A stretch of DNA of 64,000 nt from Arenibacter sp. ARW7G5Y1 (GCF_003201775.1 NZ_QJJZ01000003.1:310001-374000); one strand, 5' to 3'; positions 54,937 through 64,000 are shown, counted from the stretch's first letter. Translations and numbers: made by a program. The notes: generated by a model not told the origin, from the letters alone.

Positions 54937-55155
54937 ATGGAATTGCTCATATTTCAAACAGATATAAAATCTAAAAAAAAGGTAAAATCCCTCAAACCGG
55001 TATTAAATCATCATAGTGATATTATTAATTGGTCCATAGACCTTGAGGACATAGACAACGTTCTAAGAATTGAGGCCACTTCTAATCTATTGGAAGAAGA
55101 AGTGATCGATTTGGTGAAAGTTAAAGGCTTTTACATTAAAGCACTGTCGGACTAA
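54937..55155 (+). CDS. Small ferredoxin-fold-like (HMA-type) protein
   Basis: A 72-residue protein with beta-alpha-beta-beta-alpha-beta order (MELLIFQTDI, SLKPVLNHHSDIINWSID, DNVLRIEATS, EEEVIDLVKVKGFYIKAL), like an HMA metal-binding domain, but without the CxxC metal site. A family name cannot be given. It is separated from the sigma factor and membrane genes only by repeat copy C and may belong to the same unit. Confidence 0.55.
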   Translation: MELLIFQTDIKSKKKVKSLKPVLNHHSDIINWSIDLEDIDNVLRIEATSNLLEEEVIDLVKVKGFYIKALSD

Positions 55156-55196
55156 GAATTTTTGGAATAGACCATATAGACTCTAATAATTATCTG

Positions 55197-55267
55197 CCGG
55201 GTTAGGTTTGCTTACCTAAATTTGTTACGTATACAGTAATGACAGGTCTAAAAAAATCCCAACCCGG
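55197..55267. other. Inverted repeats between convergent genes
   Basis: CCGGGTT (55197-55203) and AACCCGG (55261-55267) are matched arms, and TTAGGT-TTGCTT-ACCTAA (55202-55219) is a short internal hairpin; they lie between the ferredoxin-like gene and the cysI stop. Confidence 0.35.
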
Positions 55268-55284
55268 TTTTATAAATAAAGTAA

Positions 55285-56985
55285 TTAATTCAGTACCCGT
55301 ATTGGTCGCTTGTTGGGTTCAACTATTTTTTTTCTAATTACAAAGTCGCCAAAATGCTCCTCCCTTAACCTGTCCTTTGCATAGGCCACAATAATTGGTT
55401 CCAGTTCCCTTAGAATGTCTTCTTCAGATAACATTTCCTTGTATAGGGAATTCAATCGGTCACCGGTATGGCTCGCTCCCAAATACATGTTGTATCTCCC
55501 AATGGCCCTACCCACAAAACCTATTTCTCCCAGTGATGATCGCGCACAGTTATTTGGACATCCTGTCATCCTGATGTTGATTTCTTCCTTACCTAGACCA
55601 TTATTTTGCATCATTACTTCCAGTTTATCAATTAGGGAAGGGAGGTAACGTTCTGCTTCGGCAAAAGCCAATCCACATGTGTTCAAGGCTACACAGGCCA
55701 TAGAGCTCTTGCGTAGTCCTGTAAGTTTGGGATGGTTATTAACGCCATTCAGTTCCAATATAGTTTCAATATCTGCCCTTTTATCTTCCTCTACATTTCC
55801 AATAATGAGATTTTGGTTTCCTGTTAAGCGGAAATCCCCTGTGTGGATTTTGGCAATTTCCCTGATGGCCCTTTTCAATCGATAATCACTTTCATCCCTA
55901 ATCCTCCCATGTTCTACAAACAAGGTATAGAACCATTTGTTGTTGATGCCTTTTAGCCATCCATATTCATCTCCATTTGATTTAAATAGATAGGGTTTAG
56001 GTTTTGGGAGGTTCCAACCCAATCTGTTTTCAAGTTCCGAAACAAACCATTCCAAACCCCTGTCGTCTATGGTATGTTTTAATCTCGATAATTTACGGTT
56101 AGATCGGTTTCCATGATCCCTCTGTATGGCAATAACGGTTTTAGCTACCTCAAACACCTTTTCTTTAGGGGCATAACCAATAACATCGGCCAGTCTTGGA
56201 TAAGTTTCCTGAACCCCGAAGGTACTTCCCAATCCTCCTCCTACACAAATATTGAATCCTATCACTTTATTGTTTTCCTCAATGGCAATGAGACCAAGGT
56301 CGTTGGCAAAAACATCAATATCATTATTGGGCGGTATGGCTATGGCTATTTTGAATTTCCGCGGAAGGTAAGTGTGATGGTACAAAGGTTCGAAATCCGG
56401 CGTTCCCGCCACTTTTTCCTTATCTAGCCAAATTTCATGATACGCAGTTGTTTTGGGAAGAAAATAATTGCTTATTTCCCCTGCAAGTTTGTACACTTCA
56501 TCATGAATAGGTGACTGATAAGGGTTCGGATTGCACATAACGTTCCTGTTTACATCTCCACAGGTAGCTAGGGTGCTCAGCAAGGTATCATTGACTGCCT
56601 GTATAGTGGGTTTCAGACCTCGTTTTAATATCCCGTGAAATTGAAATGACTGTCGGGTAGTTAATTTAATAGTACCATTGCCGTAGGTGTCGGAAAGTTC
56701 ATCCAGGGTCAACCATTGTTGAGGGGTAGTTACCCCTCCTGCCGCTCTTACCCTAACCATAAATTGGAACAGGGGTTCCAATTTCTTCTGCTTTCGTTCA
56801 CTCTCCGTGTCCCTATCGTATTGCTGATACGAACCGTGGTATTTTATTAGCTTAACATCATCGGGAAGTAAAGCCCCGGTCAAAGGATTTTTAAGGCTGT
56901 CCTTTATGGTTCCCCTGAGAAAATCGCTCTTGTCCTTGATATGTTCATCTTCCGATAATTGTTTGTCATTCAACTGTTTTTCCAT
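55285..56985 (-). CDS. cysI: Assimilatory sulfite reductase hemoprotein subunit
   Basis: A 566-residue siroheme/4Fe-4S enzyme reducing sulfite to sulfide with six electrons. The cluster and siroheme ligands are C431 and C437 (ACVALNTC) and C476 and C480 (TGCPNNCARSS). The two sulfite reductase ferredoxin-half repeats show TTRQSFQFHG and GNQNLIIG. It is the last gene of the minus-strand unit peroxiredoxin-cysJ-cysI, 41 bp after cysJ, and works with CysJ's electron supply. cysH and cysDN are not in the window. Confidence 0.95.
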   Translation of the reverse strand: MEKQLNDKQLSEDEHIKDKSDFLRGTIKDSLKNPLTGALLPDDVKLIKYHGSYQQYDRDTESERKQKKLEPLFQFMVRVRAAGGVTTPQQWLTLDELSDTYGNGTIKLTTRQSFQFHGILKRGLKPTIQAVNDTLLSTLATCGDVNRNVMCNPNPYQSPIHDEVYKLAGEISNYFLPKTTAYHEIWLDKEKVAGTPDFEPLYHHTYLPRKFKIAIAIPPNNDIDVFANDLGLIAIEENNKVIGFNICVGGGLGSTFGVQETYPRLADVIGYAPKEKVFEVAKTVIAIQRDHGNRSNRKLSRLKHTIDDRGLEWFVSELENRLGWNLPKPKPYLFKSNGDEYGWLKGINNKWFYTLFVEHGRIRDESDYRLKRAIREIAKIHTGDFRLTGNQNLIIGNVEEDKRADIETILELNGVNNHPKLTGLRKSSMACVALNTCGLAFAEAERYLPSLIDKLEVMMQNNGLGKEEINIRMTGCPNNCARSSLGEIGFVGRAIGRYNMYLGASHTGDRLNSLYKEMLSEEDILRELEPIIVAYAKDRLREEHFGDFVIRKKIVEPNKRPIRVLN

Positions 56986-57026
56986 AAAAATAATTTACGG
57001 CACATTACGTTGCACCTAGAGTTACC

Positions 57027-58847
57027 CTAATAAATATCTGCTTGATATCGATTGGCAATTTGAAGATTTTTAACATATTCCTCTGCCTTTTCAATTGTGA
57101 CCCCCCCCTGATGTTGAATAATTTGCTTTAAGGCAATATCTACGTCCTTGGCCATTTTTTTCGCATCACCGCAGACGTAGAAATGTGCTCCATTCTCCAG
57201 CCACTCAAACAATTCCTTGCCGTTCTCCAACATTCTATGCTGTACATAGTGCTTTTGTTCCTGGTCTCTGGAAAAGGCAACATCTGCTTTGGTCAACACC
57301 CCTTCCTTCAAATATTGTTGCCATTCTGTTTGATACAGAAAATCCGTAGTGAAATTGCGATCGCCGAAGAAAAGCCAGGAGGGTCCTTTTTTTTCCAATA
57401 CTTCCCTTTGTTGCATAAACGCCCTAAAGGGTGCCACCCCAGTTCCCGGACCAACCATGATTATGGGAGCTTCCGGATTTTTAGGAAGCTTAAACCGGGT
57501 GTTTTTATCCACAAAGATTTTTACCTTGTCCCCTATCTCAAGCCTATCTGCAAGGGTCGATGAACATTGTCCGTCTTTATTTCTCCCAAATGCATTATAG
57601 CGTACAACGGACACCAACAGATGAACTTCATCCTCTACCACTTCCTGTGCCGAAGCAATGGAATACATTCGTGCATTATTTTTTCGCAAAACAGAAATCA
57701 ACTCTTCTGAAGTTAATTTATAGGGCTCCTCGCTTATTAGATCCAAGAAATCACGCCCTAAAAGGTATTCCCGAAGTGCATTTTTGTCCAGAAGTATTTT
57801 CTTTAACCCCTCATTGCCGGTTAATTCGGCATAGTCGGAAAGAGTGTTTTTTGATAGTGGGGTAAGTTCATAGTTATATGTAAGTGCGTTATATAAGGAT
57901 TTGCTGCCGTCAAAGGTGTCCACCTCTACCTCCCCTGATAAATTGGTGGACTCCAAAACCGACTTTACAAGTTGCGGGGGATTGGCTCCATATACCCCCA
58001 ATGCATCGCCAGGCTCATATTTAATTCCAGATCCCTCCAAATCCAGTTCCAGGTGAATCGTTTCTTTGGAAGACCCTTTTCCATTTAGATTGATCTTCTC
58101 CAGAATGGTGGCTTCAAAAAGATTTTTTCTGGAATATGGGGATCCGTTGATAGCCTTATTCGGAAGCTCTTGAATTTGGACTGTCGAATTTTGGCCATTG
58201 CTCTCCACGATGGTACCTAGAAACTTCTCTTGCCATGCCTCAGCCTCCTCAGTATAGTCTACATCGCAATCTTGGCGAGGAACAATTTTCTGGGCACCCA
58301 ATTTTTCCAGTACAGTATCAAAATCCTTCCCGGTCTGGCAAAAGTCAACATAACTGCTGTCACCGAGGCCCAAAACTGAAAATTGTACGTGGGCGAGGTT
58401 CGGCGCCTTCTTGCTGTGTAGGTAATTGTAAAAGTCCTCGGCCTGTACCGGGGGTTCCCCTAATCCATGGGTACTCACGATTATTGCCAACTTTTTTACG
58501 CCCTTGAGTTCCCTTGTTTTGAAGGAAGCCATATCAGAAATCACAGTATCAATTCCCATGTCCTTGGCCCGTGCATGGAGGTTCTTGGCCAAGGCTTCAC
58601 TATTACCTGTATGGCTCCCGTAAAGGATATGCAGTTTTACTGCTTTAGGTTCATGATCAACATTTGATTCCGAACCTATGGATAGACTACTCGCGGTGGC
58701 TTTATTCAAAGAGGTTTGGATAATCCCCTCAAAATACCCACTAAGCCATTGTAGTTGTCCGGAATCGAGTCCTGACAATGCTATATCAAGTTTTCCTGCT
58801 TGCTCATCGTTGAACGGCCCCCTATCCAATCCTTTTTTAAGTTCCAT
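57027..58847 (-). CDS. cysJ: NADPH-sulfite reductase flavoprotein subunit
   Basis: A 606-residue diflavin reductase. An N-terminal region (1-~68) leads to a flavodoxin-like FMN domain (about 71-215, LYGSHTGNSEALAKNL at 75-90). Then comes an FAD-binding domain (about 240-450; RMYSIAS), and an NADPH-binding domain (about 455-606; GPGTGVAPFRAFMQQRE and YVCGDAKKMAKDV). It ends in a terminal Tyr, as is usual. It passes electrons from NADPH to CysI. It lies 18 bp after the 1-Cys peroxiredoxin gene. Confidence 0.95.
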   Translation of the reverse strand: MELKKGLDRGPFNDEQAGKLDIALSGLDSGQLQWLSGYFEGIIQTSLNKATASSLSIGSESNVDHEPKAVKLHILYGSHTGNSEALAKNLHARAKDMGIDTVISDMASFKTRELKGVKKLAIIVSTHGLGEPPVQAEDFYNYLHSKKAPNLAHVQFSVLGLGDSSYVDFCQTGKDFDTVLEKLGAQKIVPRQDCDVDYTEEAEAWQEKFLGTIVESNGQNSTVQIQELPNKAINGSPYSRKNLFEATILEKINLNGKGSSKETIHLELDLEGSGIKYEPGDALGVYGANPPQLVKSVLESTNLSGEVEVDTFDGSKSLYNALTYNYELTPLSKNTLSDYAELTGNEGLKKILLDKNALREYLLGRDFLDLISEEPYKLTSEELISVLRKNNARMYSIASAQEVVEDEVHLLVSVVRYNAFGRNKDGQCSSTLADRLEIGDKVKIFVDKNTRFKLPKNPEAPIIMVGPGTGVAPFRAFMQQREVLEKKGPSWLFFGDRNFTTDFLYQTEWQQYLKEGVLTKADVAFSRDQEQKHYVQHRMLENGKELFEWLENGAHFYVCGDAKKMAKDVDIALKQIIQHQGGVTIEKAEEYVKNLQIANRYQADIY

Positions 58848-58865
58848 ACTATTGAATAATTTAAA

Positions 58866-59501
58866 TTATTTGTTAGGTTGGGGAGTATATCTCAAATAAG
58901 GTTTTATAACGCGATGACCTTTTGGATATTTGGCTTCGACCTCTTCTTGTTTAACTCCTGGTGGAATAATTACGTCCTGTCCAACTTCCCAATCCACCGG
59001 AGTGGCAACATTGTGATCTGCAGTAAGTTGTAGGGAATCGACCACCCGAAGAATTTCGGTAAAATTTCTCCCCGTAGAGGCAGGGTAGGTTATAATTGCC
59101 TGTACCTTCTTTCCTGGACTAATAAAATACACAGACCTTACAGTGGCAGAGGTAGATGCATTTGGGTGGATCATATTATACAGGGTCGATACATTTTTAT
59201 CGGTATCCGCTATAATGGGGAAATCAACGTTACAGTTTTGGGTTTCGTTGATGTCCTTTACCCAGCCATTGTGCGAATCCAGGTCATCAACACTTACCGC
59301 AAGTACCTTGGTTTTTCTTTTTGCAAATTCTTCCTTTAACTGTGCGGTCCTACCTAGTTCCGTTGTACATACAGGGGTGTAGTCTGCCGGATGTGAATAT
59401 AGTATTCCCCAACTGTTTCCCAGCCATTGGTGAAAATCTATTTCCCCCTCTGTGGTCTGGGCATTAAAATTTGGTGCATCGTCTCCAATTCTCAAACTCA
59501 T
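58866..59501 (-). CDS. 1-Cys peroxiredoxin (Prx6-like)
   Basis: A 211-residue peroxiredoxin with C45 in DYTPVCTTELG as the only catalytic cysteine of the peroxidatic motif; a second Cys (QNCNVDFP, about 89) is not at a resolving position. The C-terminal arm (PPGVKQEEVEAKYPKGHRVIKPYLRYT) is diagnostic of the Prx6 group. It is the first gene of the operon with cysJ and cysI, which couples peroxide removal with sulfite reduction. Confidence 0.9.
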   Translation of the reverse strand: MSLRIGDDAPNFNAQTTEGEIDFHQWLGNSWGILYSHPADYTPVCTTELGRTAQLKEEFAKRKTKVLAVSVDDLDSHNGWVKDINETQNCNVDFPIIADTDKNVSTLYNMIHPNASTSATVRSVYFISPGKKVQAIITYPASTGRNFTEILRVVDSLQLTADHNVATPVDWEVGQDVIIPPGVKQEEVEAKYPKGHRVIKPYLRYTPQPNK

Positions 59502-59728
59502 ACTTATATATATTTAAAATTAAACTTCCAAACAGCATGTCAGAGTTAAGGCTGTCTTTCCGGTACAAATCTACAGGGGTTTACTCCCAATTGCCAATTG
59601 AATATATTAATTTACAATAACCTCAGGTTATAGGGTTCTAATAGGAAAGCGTGATATTTGAATAAAAAAATAGGCAATATAGGCGAATACAAAGGTTTGG
59701 TATTCACTTGATTTACAAAACCAAATAA

Positions 59729-60622
59729 TTATATATTATGGTTTCGACTTAAAAATTGCATCAATAATGCCGACAGACCTCCTTCGGGACCTTGGGGCGT
59801 TATAAAGTAGAAATGCCTATGGATAGGGAGTTTTTTTATTTCTATAATCTTCAATGCACCACTTTTAAGTTCCTTTAAGACGGCATGTAGGGAAACGAAT
59901 GCCATGCAATCCGAGTGTTGTAGATAGGATTTAATGGCTTCGGTACTGCCTAATTGCATTTCCACTTTAAGGTCGGCCAAGCGGATTCCTTTTTGCCTTA
60001 AGGCATCGGCAACCACTTCCAAGGTTCCTGATCCAGGTTCTCTTAAGAGTAAGGGTATCTCTTTAAGGTTTTCCGGTCTTATCTCTTCTTTTGAGGATAA
60101 TGGATTTTTACTGCCGCATACCAGTACGATCTCATCTTTTAAAAATGGGGTGTAGTGGATTTCACGTCTTTTGGATTTGCCCTCCACAACTCCAAGTTCT
60201 ATGTTCTTTTTAAGAAGGGCTTGCTCTATTTGTTCCGAATTGCCACTTAGCAGCTCCACCTTCACATCTTGGTGAATGCTGTGGAACCTGGCTAGGAGCG
60301 GAGGTAATATGTATTGCGTAATGGAAGTGCTGGAGCCAACATGTAAAACCCCTTTAAAGGCCTCATTGAACTCGTTTAGGTCAAATTCTATTTGCCGGTA
60401 GATCTCCTGAATGTTCTCGGTATGTTTTAGAAGTACTTCTCCTGCGGGTGAAAGCACGACCCTATTCCCCCTTCTATCAAAAAGCGCAAGATTAAATTGA
60501 CTTTCCAGTTCCTTTATATGTTTGGTTACTGCAGGTTGGGATATCAACAATTCTTCCGCGGCCTTAGTAAAATTAAGCCTTCTAGCAACAGTATAAAAAA
60601 CTTTTAGACGAAAATCGAACAT
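59729..60622 (-). CDS. LysR family transcriptional regulator
   Basis: A 297-residue LysR regulator from the ATG at 60622 (MFDFRLKVFYTVARRLNFTKAAEELLISQPAVTKHIKEL), an N-terminal winged HTH (about 14-60) followed by the LysR substrate domain (about 88-295; LHVGSSTSITQYILPPLLARF). Placed directly upstream of the peroxiredoxin-cysJ-cysI unit on the same strand, it is probably its regulator, like CysB or CbbR-type control; the ligand is unknown. Confidence 0.85.
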   Translation of the reverse strand: MFDFRLKVFYTVARRLNFTKAAEELLISQPAVTKHIKELESQFNLALFDRRGNRVVLSPAGEVLLKHTENIQEIYRQIEFDLNEFNEAFKGVLHVGSSTSITQYILPPLLARFHSIHQDVKVELLSGNSEQIEQALLKKNIELGVVEGKSKRREIHYTPFLKDEIVLVCGSKNPLSSKEEIRPENLKEIPLLLREPGSGTLEVVADALRQKGIRLADLKVEMQLGSTEAIKSYLQHSDCMAFVSLHAVLKELKSGALKIIEIKKLPIHRHFYFITPQGPEGGLSALLMQFLSRNHNI

Positions 60623-60804
60623 ATACAATATTACTCATATTTTTAGAACGGAAAGCCCAATAGGGAAAATTCTGGTTGCAACCCTATAAGATTGCCACGA
60701 GAGGGTGATGGCGACAGCAACGAAAAATAATCACAAAGCATTACCACTGAGTTACCAATGAATAAGGTTTTATACTTCAAAAAAGGGGGTCCAAAATGGA
60801 TTCT

Positions 60805-61395
60805 TTAAGCCTCCCCTTGTTCCATAAATTCTTCCAAACGACGCTCCGGCATTAGCCAGATAATTGCAACTATAACAAAACAAGTAATGGATAGCCAGGT
60901 GTTTAGGTATGCCAATGGTAATGCCAAGATATACAAAGTTGTAGACAGGTAAACCTTCCATTTCACTTTGGGCAGTCTGTTTAAAGCGAAGTGGTCATCA
61001 TGATACTTGATCAATACCCCTTCTAAAATAAAATAGGCGACCGCACACATTAATAGGATAAAACCATAGGTGGCAACGGGTAAAGACTCTTTGTAATGGT
61101 GATGCTCTCCTACCCAACTGGTGGTAAAGGGTATCAAGGACAACCAAAATAACAAATGTAGATTGGCCCAAAGGATCTTGCCGTTTACTTTTTGCGTTAC
61201 ATGCATTAAATGGTGATGGTTGTTCCAATAAATGCCTACATAAATAAAACTCAATAAATAACTAATGAAGACAGGGGCCACTTTTAAGAGTTCGCTTAAA
61301 TTTACTTCTTCCGGCGCCTTCATTTCCAAAACCATTATGGTTATAACGATGGCCAAAACCCCGTCACTAAAAGCTTCCAATCTTCCCGTTTTCAT
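60805..61395 (-). CDS. TMEM175/DUF1211-type potassium channel-like protein
   Basis: A 196-residue protein with six hydrophobic segments. The N-terminal GRLEAFSDGVLAIVITIMVLEMKAPEE carries the R-x3-FSD motif (R5, F9-S10-D11) characteristic of bacterial TMEM175, which forms tetrameric K+ channels without a classical selectivity filter. A His-rich YWNNHHHLMH segment (about 56-65) follows the second span. It lies 100 bp downstream of the pirin gene on the same strand. Confidence 0.85.
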   Translation of the reverse strand: MKTGRLEAFSDGVLAIVITIMVLEMKAPEEVNLSELLKVAPVFISYLLSFIYVGIYWNNHHHLMHVTQKVNGKILWANLHLLFWLSLIPFTTSWVGEHHHYKESLPVATYGFILLMCAVAYFILEGVLIKYHDDHFALNRLPKVKWKVYLSTTLYILALPLAYLNTWLSITCFVIVAIIWLMPERRLEEFMEQGEA

Positions 61396-61495
61396 ATAGT
61401 TTACTAGTTTGGTCGTTATAATTATAAGTACTTAAAGTACCATTTCCTCCTATTTAATTAGCATTTGCCTATTACTTTTAATAACCAAGACCCAA

Positions 61496-62386
61496 TTATT
61501 TTGACTTAAATGGTCTGGTAGGTGGTAATGGTACCCGTATGGTTTCATTTGGAACCTTAGGGAAACTATCGTTTCTCCAATCTGACTTGGCCTTTTCAAT
61601 CAAAGCTTTATCCGAGGATACAAAGTTCCATTCAATAAATCGTTCCTCAGGAAATGCCTCACCACCAAATATGTAAACTGTTGTATTCGCTTCCATTTCG
61701 AAAGAGCATAAGTTGCTATCCTTGGCTATTAGAATCTGTTTGTTTTGATAGGTGTTACCTTCAGAAGTAATGGACCCTTCCAAAATATACAAGGCACTTT
61801 CACCAAAAAGATGTTCACCTATAGTAACAAGTTTTGCCTCCTCGGATTTAACTTCTATAAAATAAAGTGGACTGTAAACCGGCACTGGAGAGCTTTTGCC
61901 AAAAGCGGTCCCGGCAATTAATTTAAAGCTAATACCATCTCTTTCCCAAGTAGGCAAGCTACGGGCATCCAGATGTACAAAAGACGGTTCGCATTGTTCA
62001 TTTTCCTTAGGAAGTGCCACCCATATTTGCAGCCCATGTATTTTTTTTGCTTTAGGCCTCAAATAATCAGGGGTTCTTTCTGTATGGACAACTCCCTTCC
62101 CTGCGGTCATCCAATTTACCGCCCCTGGTTTTATTTCAACTGCAGTGCCCAGACTATCCCTGTGGAAGACCGAACCCTCAAACAAATAGGTAAGCGTTGA
62201 TAGGCCAATATGAGGATGCATGTCCACATCCATATTCTCATTGGGTTTTAGATGTGCAGGCCCCATATGATCAATAAAAATAAACGGTCCTACCATACGC
62301 TTTTGTCGGAATGGCAATAAACGACCTACCATAAAATTGCCGATGTCGGCAGCGCGCTCTTCAATAATGAGGTTTATATTGGACAT
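61496..62386 (-). CDS. Pirin family protein
   Basis: A 296-residue bicupin. N-terminal RLLPFRQKRMVGPFIFIDHMGPA and DMHPHIGLSTLTYLFEGSVFHRDSLGT carry the pirin metal-binding His (H76-x-H and others), and HTERTPDYLRPKAKKIHGLQIWVALP is typical of the family. The C-terminal cupin half lacks metal residues, as usual. Family members are quercetinases or regulators of redox metabolism; the role here is unknown. It lies upstream of the TMEM175-like gene. Confidence 0.9.
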   Translation of the reverse strand: MSNINLIIEERAADIGNFMVGRLLPFRQKRMVGPFIFIDHMGPAHLKPNENMDVDMHPHIGLSTLTYLFEGSVFHRDSLGTAVEIKPGAVNWMTAGKGVVHTERTPDYLRPKAKKIHGLQIWVALPKENEQCEPSFVHLDARSLPTWERDGISFKLIAGTAFGKSSPVPVYSPLYFIEVKSEEAKLVTIGEHLFGESALYILEGSITSEGNTYQNKQILIAKDSNLCSFEMEANTTVYIFGGEAFPEERFIEWNFVSSDKALIEKAKSDWRNDSFPKVPNETIRVPLPPTRPFKSK

Positions 62387-62571
62387 GGTCTCTTTTGGGT
62401 TATTCCCTTCAATAGGGATGATATCAATCAGTTAAAATATATTTTTTATTATTTGTACCACCTCTAAAGTTATAAAAAAAGCTTCTTGCTTAAAACTCTT
62501 TTTCCCATAATACCTAAATCCTTCCATGGGCCGGTCCATTCATTATAAATTCTGATGGGATTTGGGATTTA

Positions 62572-62856
62572 TTGAACCATGAGTATGAATATGATAACTA
62601 TAAGCTCGATAATAAAAAAAGTAGCAACACCCAAGATAGGTATTTGGGAGTAGATCTTACTCGACCCGATGTTGAGGTTTCAACCAAATCGGATTTTAGC
62701 ACTACTGTTTCTGGTTATAACAAGAAGGAAGTTAGTGGAATTTCTGTTGCCGTAAGTAGCTTGACCACTAAAACCAAGTATTATGTTAGGGTTTATACCG
62801 TAAAAGGTACCGATGTGTCCAAACCATCTGCCGTTAAGGAAATTACAACTAGTTGA
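62572..62856 (+). pseudogene. Remnant of an FN3-type surface protein
   Basis: The last ~50 codons read SGYNKKEVSGISVAVSSLTTKTKYYVRVYTVKG..SAVKEITT, a clear C-terminal half of a fibronectin type III repeat. There is no signal peptide, no credible ATG, and the upstream part is low complexity with no partner domain. It is followed by a good terminator, as after a once-functional gene. Read as the 3' end of a decayed surface protein; a short secreted protein is less likely. Confidence 0.55.
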
Positions 62857-62879
62857 TTGTTTTAGAGTGCTTTAGTAAG

Positions 62880-62910
62880 AGGCTGCCAGGGAATGGCAGC
62901 CTTTTTTTTT
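62880..62910 (+). terminator. Terminator after the FN3 remnant
   Basis: GGCTGCCA-GGGAA-TGGCAGCC forms an 8-bp stem with a 5-nt loop and is followed by nine Ts. Confidence 0.9.
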
Positions 62911-63256
62911 ACTGGATAATATTATTTTCAATATTGAATATACAAGTTGAATAAAAATTATACTTAATGAAATTGAAGTCCAAGGTTTAACACGACGCCA
63001 TTATGTTTCACTTGTAAATGAATTATAACAGGGCCAAATATTTTTGGTGTTGGTGGATATAATCTTTATTTCATCATTAAATAAGATATCAATAGACAGT
63101 TGTTTTATGATGGTGATCCAATTCTGCCCCAATATGACCTTGGTATTGTAATTGGTCTTTTTAAAATGAAACATATCGAAAAAGTATTGATATCTAATGA
63201 ATTAAGGCATTATTTGAATTTGCTTACTTAATATATCAATAGTAAATCATTTAATT

Positions 63257-63556
63257 GTGGAAAAAGAAAATTCCGGTTTTTTTGAATATACCAAACACTA
63301 CAAAGCAATTTCTTTTAACGTAAAATATTACTTTAGGACCAATGATTTCCGGGAATTATTTTTTACGGCCCAACCCTTGGACAGAATGGAATCTACCGGA
63401 GATTTCCTGTATGGGAAGATCGATAGGGATTTTAAATTACAGATAGGGATAAAGGAATTCCAAATTATAATGTCCAAGGAATTGCATGAACGGATGGGGA
63501 CGCTTTACGAGGAAATCCGAAATGAATATGTCCGATTTATCAATAAAAACCTATGA
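63257..63556 (+). CDS. Hypothetical protein
   Basis: A 99-residue soluble, mixed alpha/beta protein read from a GTG at 63257 (MEKENSGFFEYTKHYKAISFNVKYYFRTNDFREL). No family is recognised. It is rich in aromatic and charged residues, without Cys, signal or membrane segment. An ATG start is not available near the beginning; codon use looks coding through the full length. Confidence 0.5.
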   Translation: MEKENSGFFEYTKHYKAISFNVKYYFRTNDFRELFFTAQPLDRMESTGDFLYGKIDRDFKLQIGIKEFQIIMSKELHERMGTLYEEIRNEYVRFINKNL

Positions 63557-63960
63557 ATTACTTGGATTAAACTAGCATAATCCAATAATGGATAGTCTTA
63601 ATATAACCAATGTTTTCTTTTGGCATATGGCCATGACCGGGCTTCCACTGTATTTTTTTATCGAGCCTTTTTTACTTCCTTTTTGTTATTATGTTTGGAT
63701 GCCCAATAACAAATGTCCACTTTAGCGTAGCATTCCCTTAAAAACTATGAGAATATGGGCTATAGAGCGGTGATTTCCAATATCTCAATTTTACTCCTTA
63801 TTTGAAACTAACATACACACTTCCAGTGATTTGATGGTGCTATGCCATAAAGAATTAAAAATTTAACAGAATTTAACCTAAACTATTACGAGTATTATAG
63901 AATAAAAAGGCGATTTCGTTGTTAAAGAATAATACCCAAATCCAATAGAATTTTAACCTT
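63557..63960. other. Intergenic region
   Basis: 404 bp. One short frame at 63588-63725 (45 codons, MDSLNITNVFFWHMAMTG) is hydrophobic but has no support. Nothing else is seen. Confidence 0.45.
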
Positions 63961-64000
63961 ATGAAAATAAAAAATGTGCTGTTGATTGAAAACTGTGATA
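63961..64000 (+). CDS. Probable response regulator (N-terminus, cut by window edge)
   Basis: The final 40 bp read MKIKNVLLIENCD from an ATG at 63961, the usual beginning of a receiver domain (strand 1 followed by the acidic pocket). Only 13 codons are visible, so this is tentative. Confidence 0.35.
   Translation, partial: MKIKNVLLIENCD

Noticed and set aside
63588..63725. Hydrophobic 45-codon frame
   Set aside because: Too short, with no ribosome site of note and no homology that I recognise; kept only as a note in the intergenic entry.

Overview
The window looks like chromosomal DNA of a marine-type Flavobacteriaceae (Bacteroidota). The evidence is the low-GC sequence, a SusC/SusD pair, lipoprotein and TonB-receptor architecture, the ahpC-trx-tpx-dgkA-ftsK-lolA-lptF/G-ribBA block, and families seen mainly in this group (DUF6952, DUF6520, DUF7793-like, ArsC/Spx-like). 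All product names come from reading the translations; no database search was run.

Layout. 1-3060: Lrp-type regulator (cut at the left edge) divergent from a Cys/Met-metabolism PLP enzyme, then an NhaC antiporter. 3500-11635: peroxide defence (AhpC, thioredoxin-like, DUF6952, Tpx) running into DgkA, FtsK, LolA, LptF/G permease and RibBA, ended by a strong terminator. 11719-17716 (minus): DUF1080 protein, GH92 mannosidase, DegT aminotransferase, nitroreductase and a decayed TauE/SafE gene. 17826-19055: tRNA-Ser(TGA), a terminator, then seven head-to-tail copies of a 95-bp repeat. 19175-19627: ArsC/Spx-like protein without the usual cysteine. 20057-24655: a tightly coupled amino-acid metabolism cassette (SbnA-like synthase, large FAD/NAD(P) protein, Y4yA-type PLP decarboxylase-fold enzyme, SemiSWEET transporter). 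24989-29067: VOC protein, ferritin-like PA2169-type protein, and an alpha-oxoamine synthase fused to a GNAT-like acyltransferase. 29291-39058: STAS-like small protein, PAS/AraC regulator, MauE-like membrane protein and a small exported DUF6520 protein, facing an M16 peptidase-SusD-SusC operon. 39925-48167: small HTH protein, ClC channel, nadA-nadB, DGC-domain protein, a Cys-rich unknown and a TonB siderophore receptor with a Fur-box-like palindrome. 48548-53286 (mostly minus): DUF1398, AraC, response regulator, DJ-1 lipoprotein, NDH-2, Crp/Fnr. 53783-55155: ECF sigma factor with a membrane protein, and a small ferredoxin-fold-like protein. 55285-60622 (minus): LysR, 1-Cys peroxiredoxin, CysJ, CysI. 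60805-64000: TMEM175-like channel, pirin, an FN3 remnant, a small unknown and the start of a probable response regulator.

A dispersed noncoding repeat of about 180-200 bp occurs three times (26361, 42015, 54748), always between genes.

The best candidates for undescribed biology are the SbnA/FAD/Y4yA/SemiSWEET cassette, the AOS-acyltransferase fusion, and the MauE + DUF6520 + M16 + SusCD neighbourhood. The two repeat families are the most striking noncoding signals.
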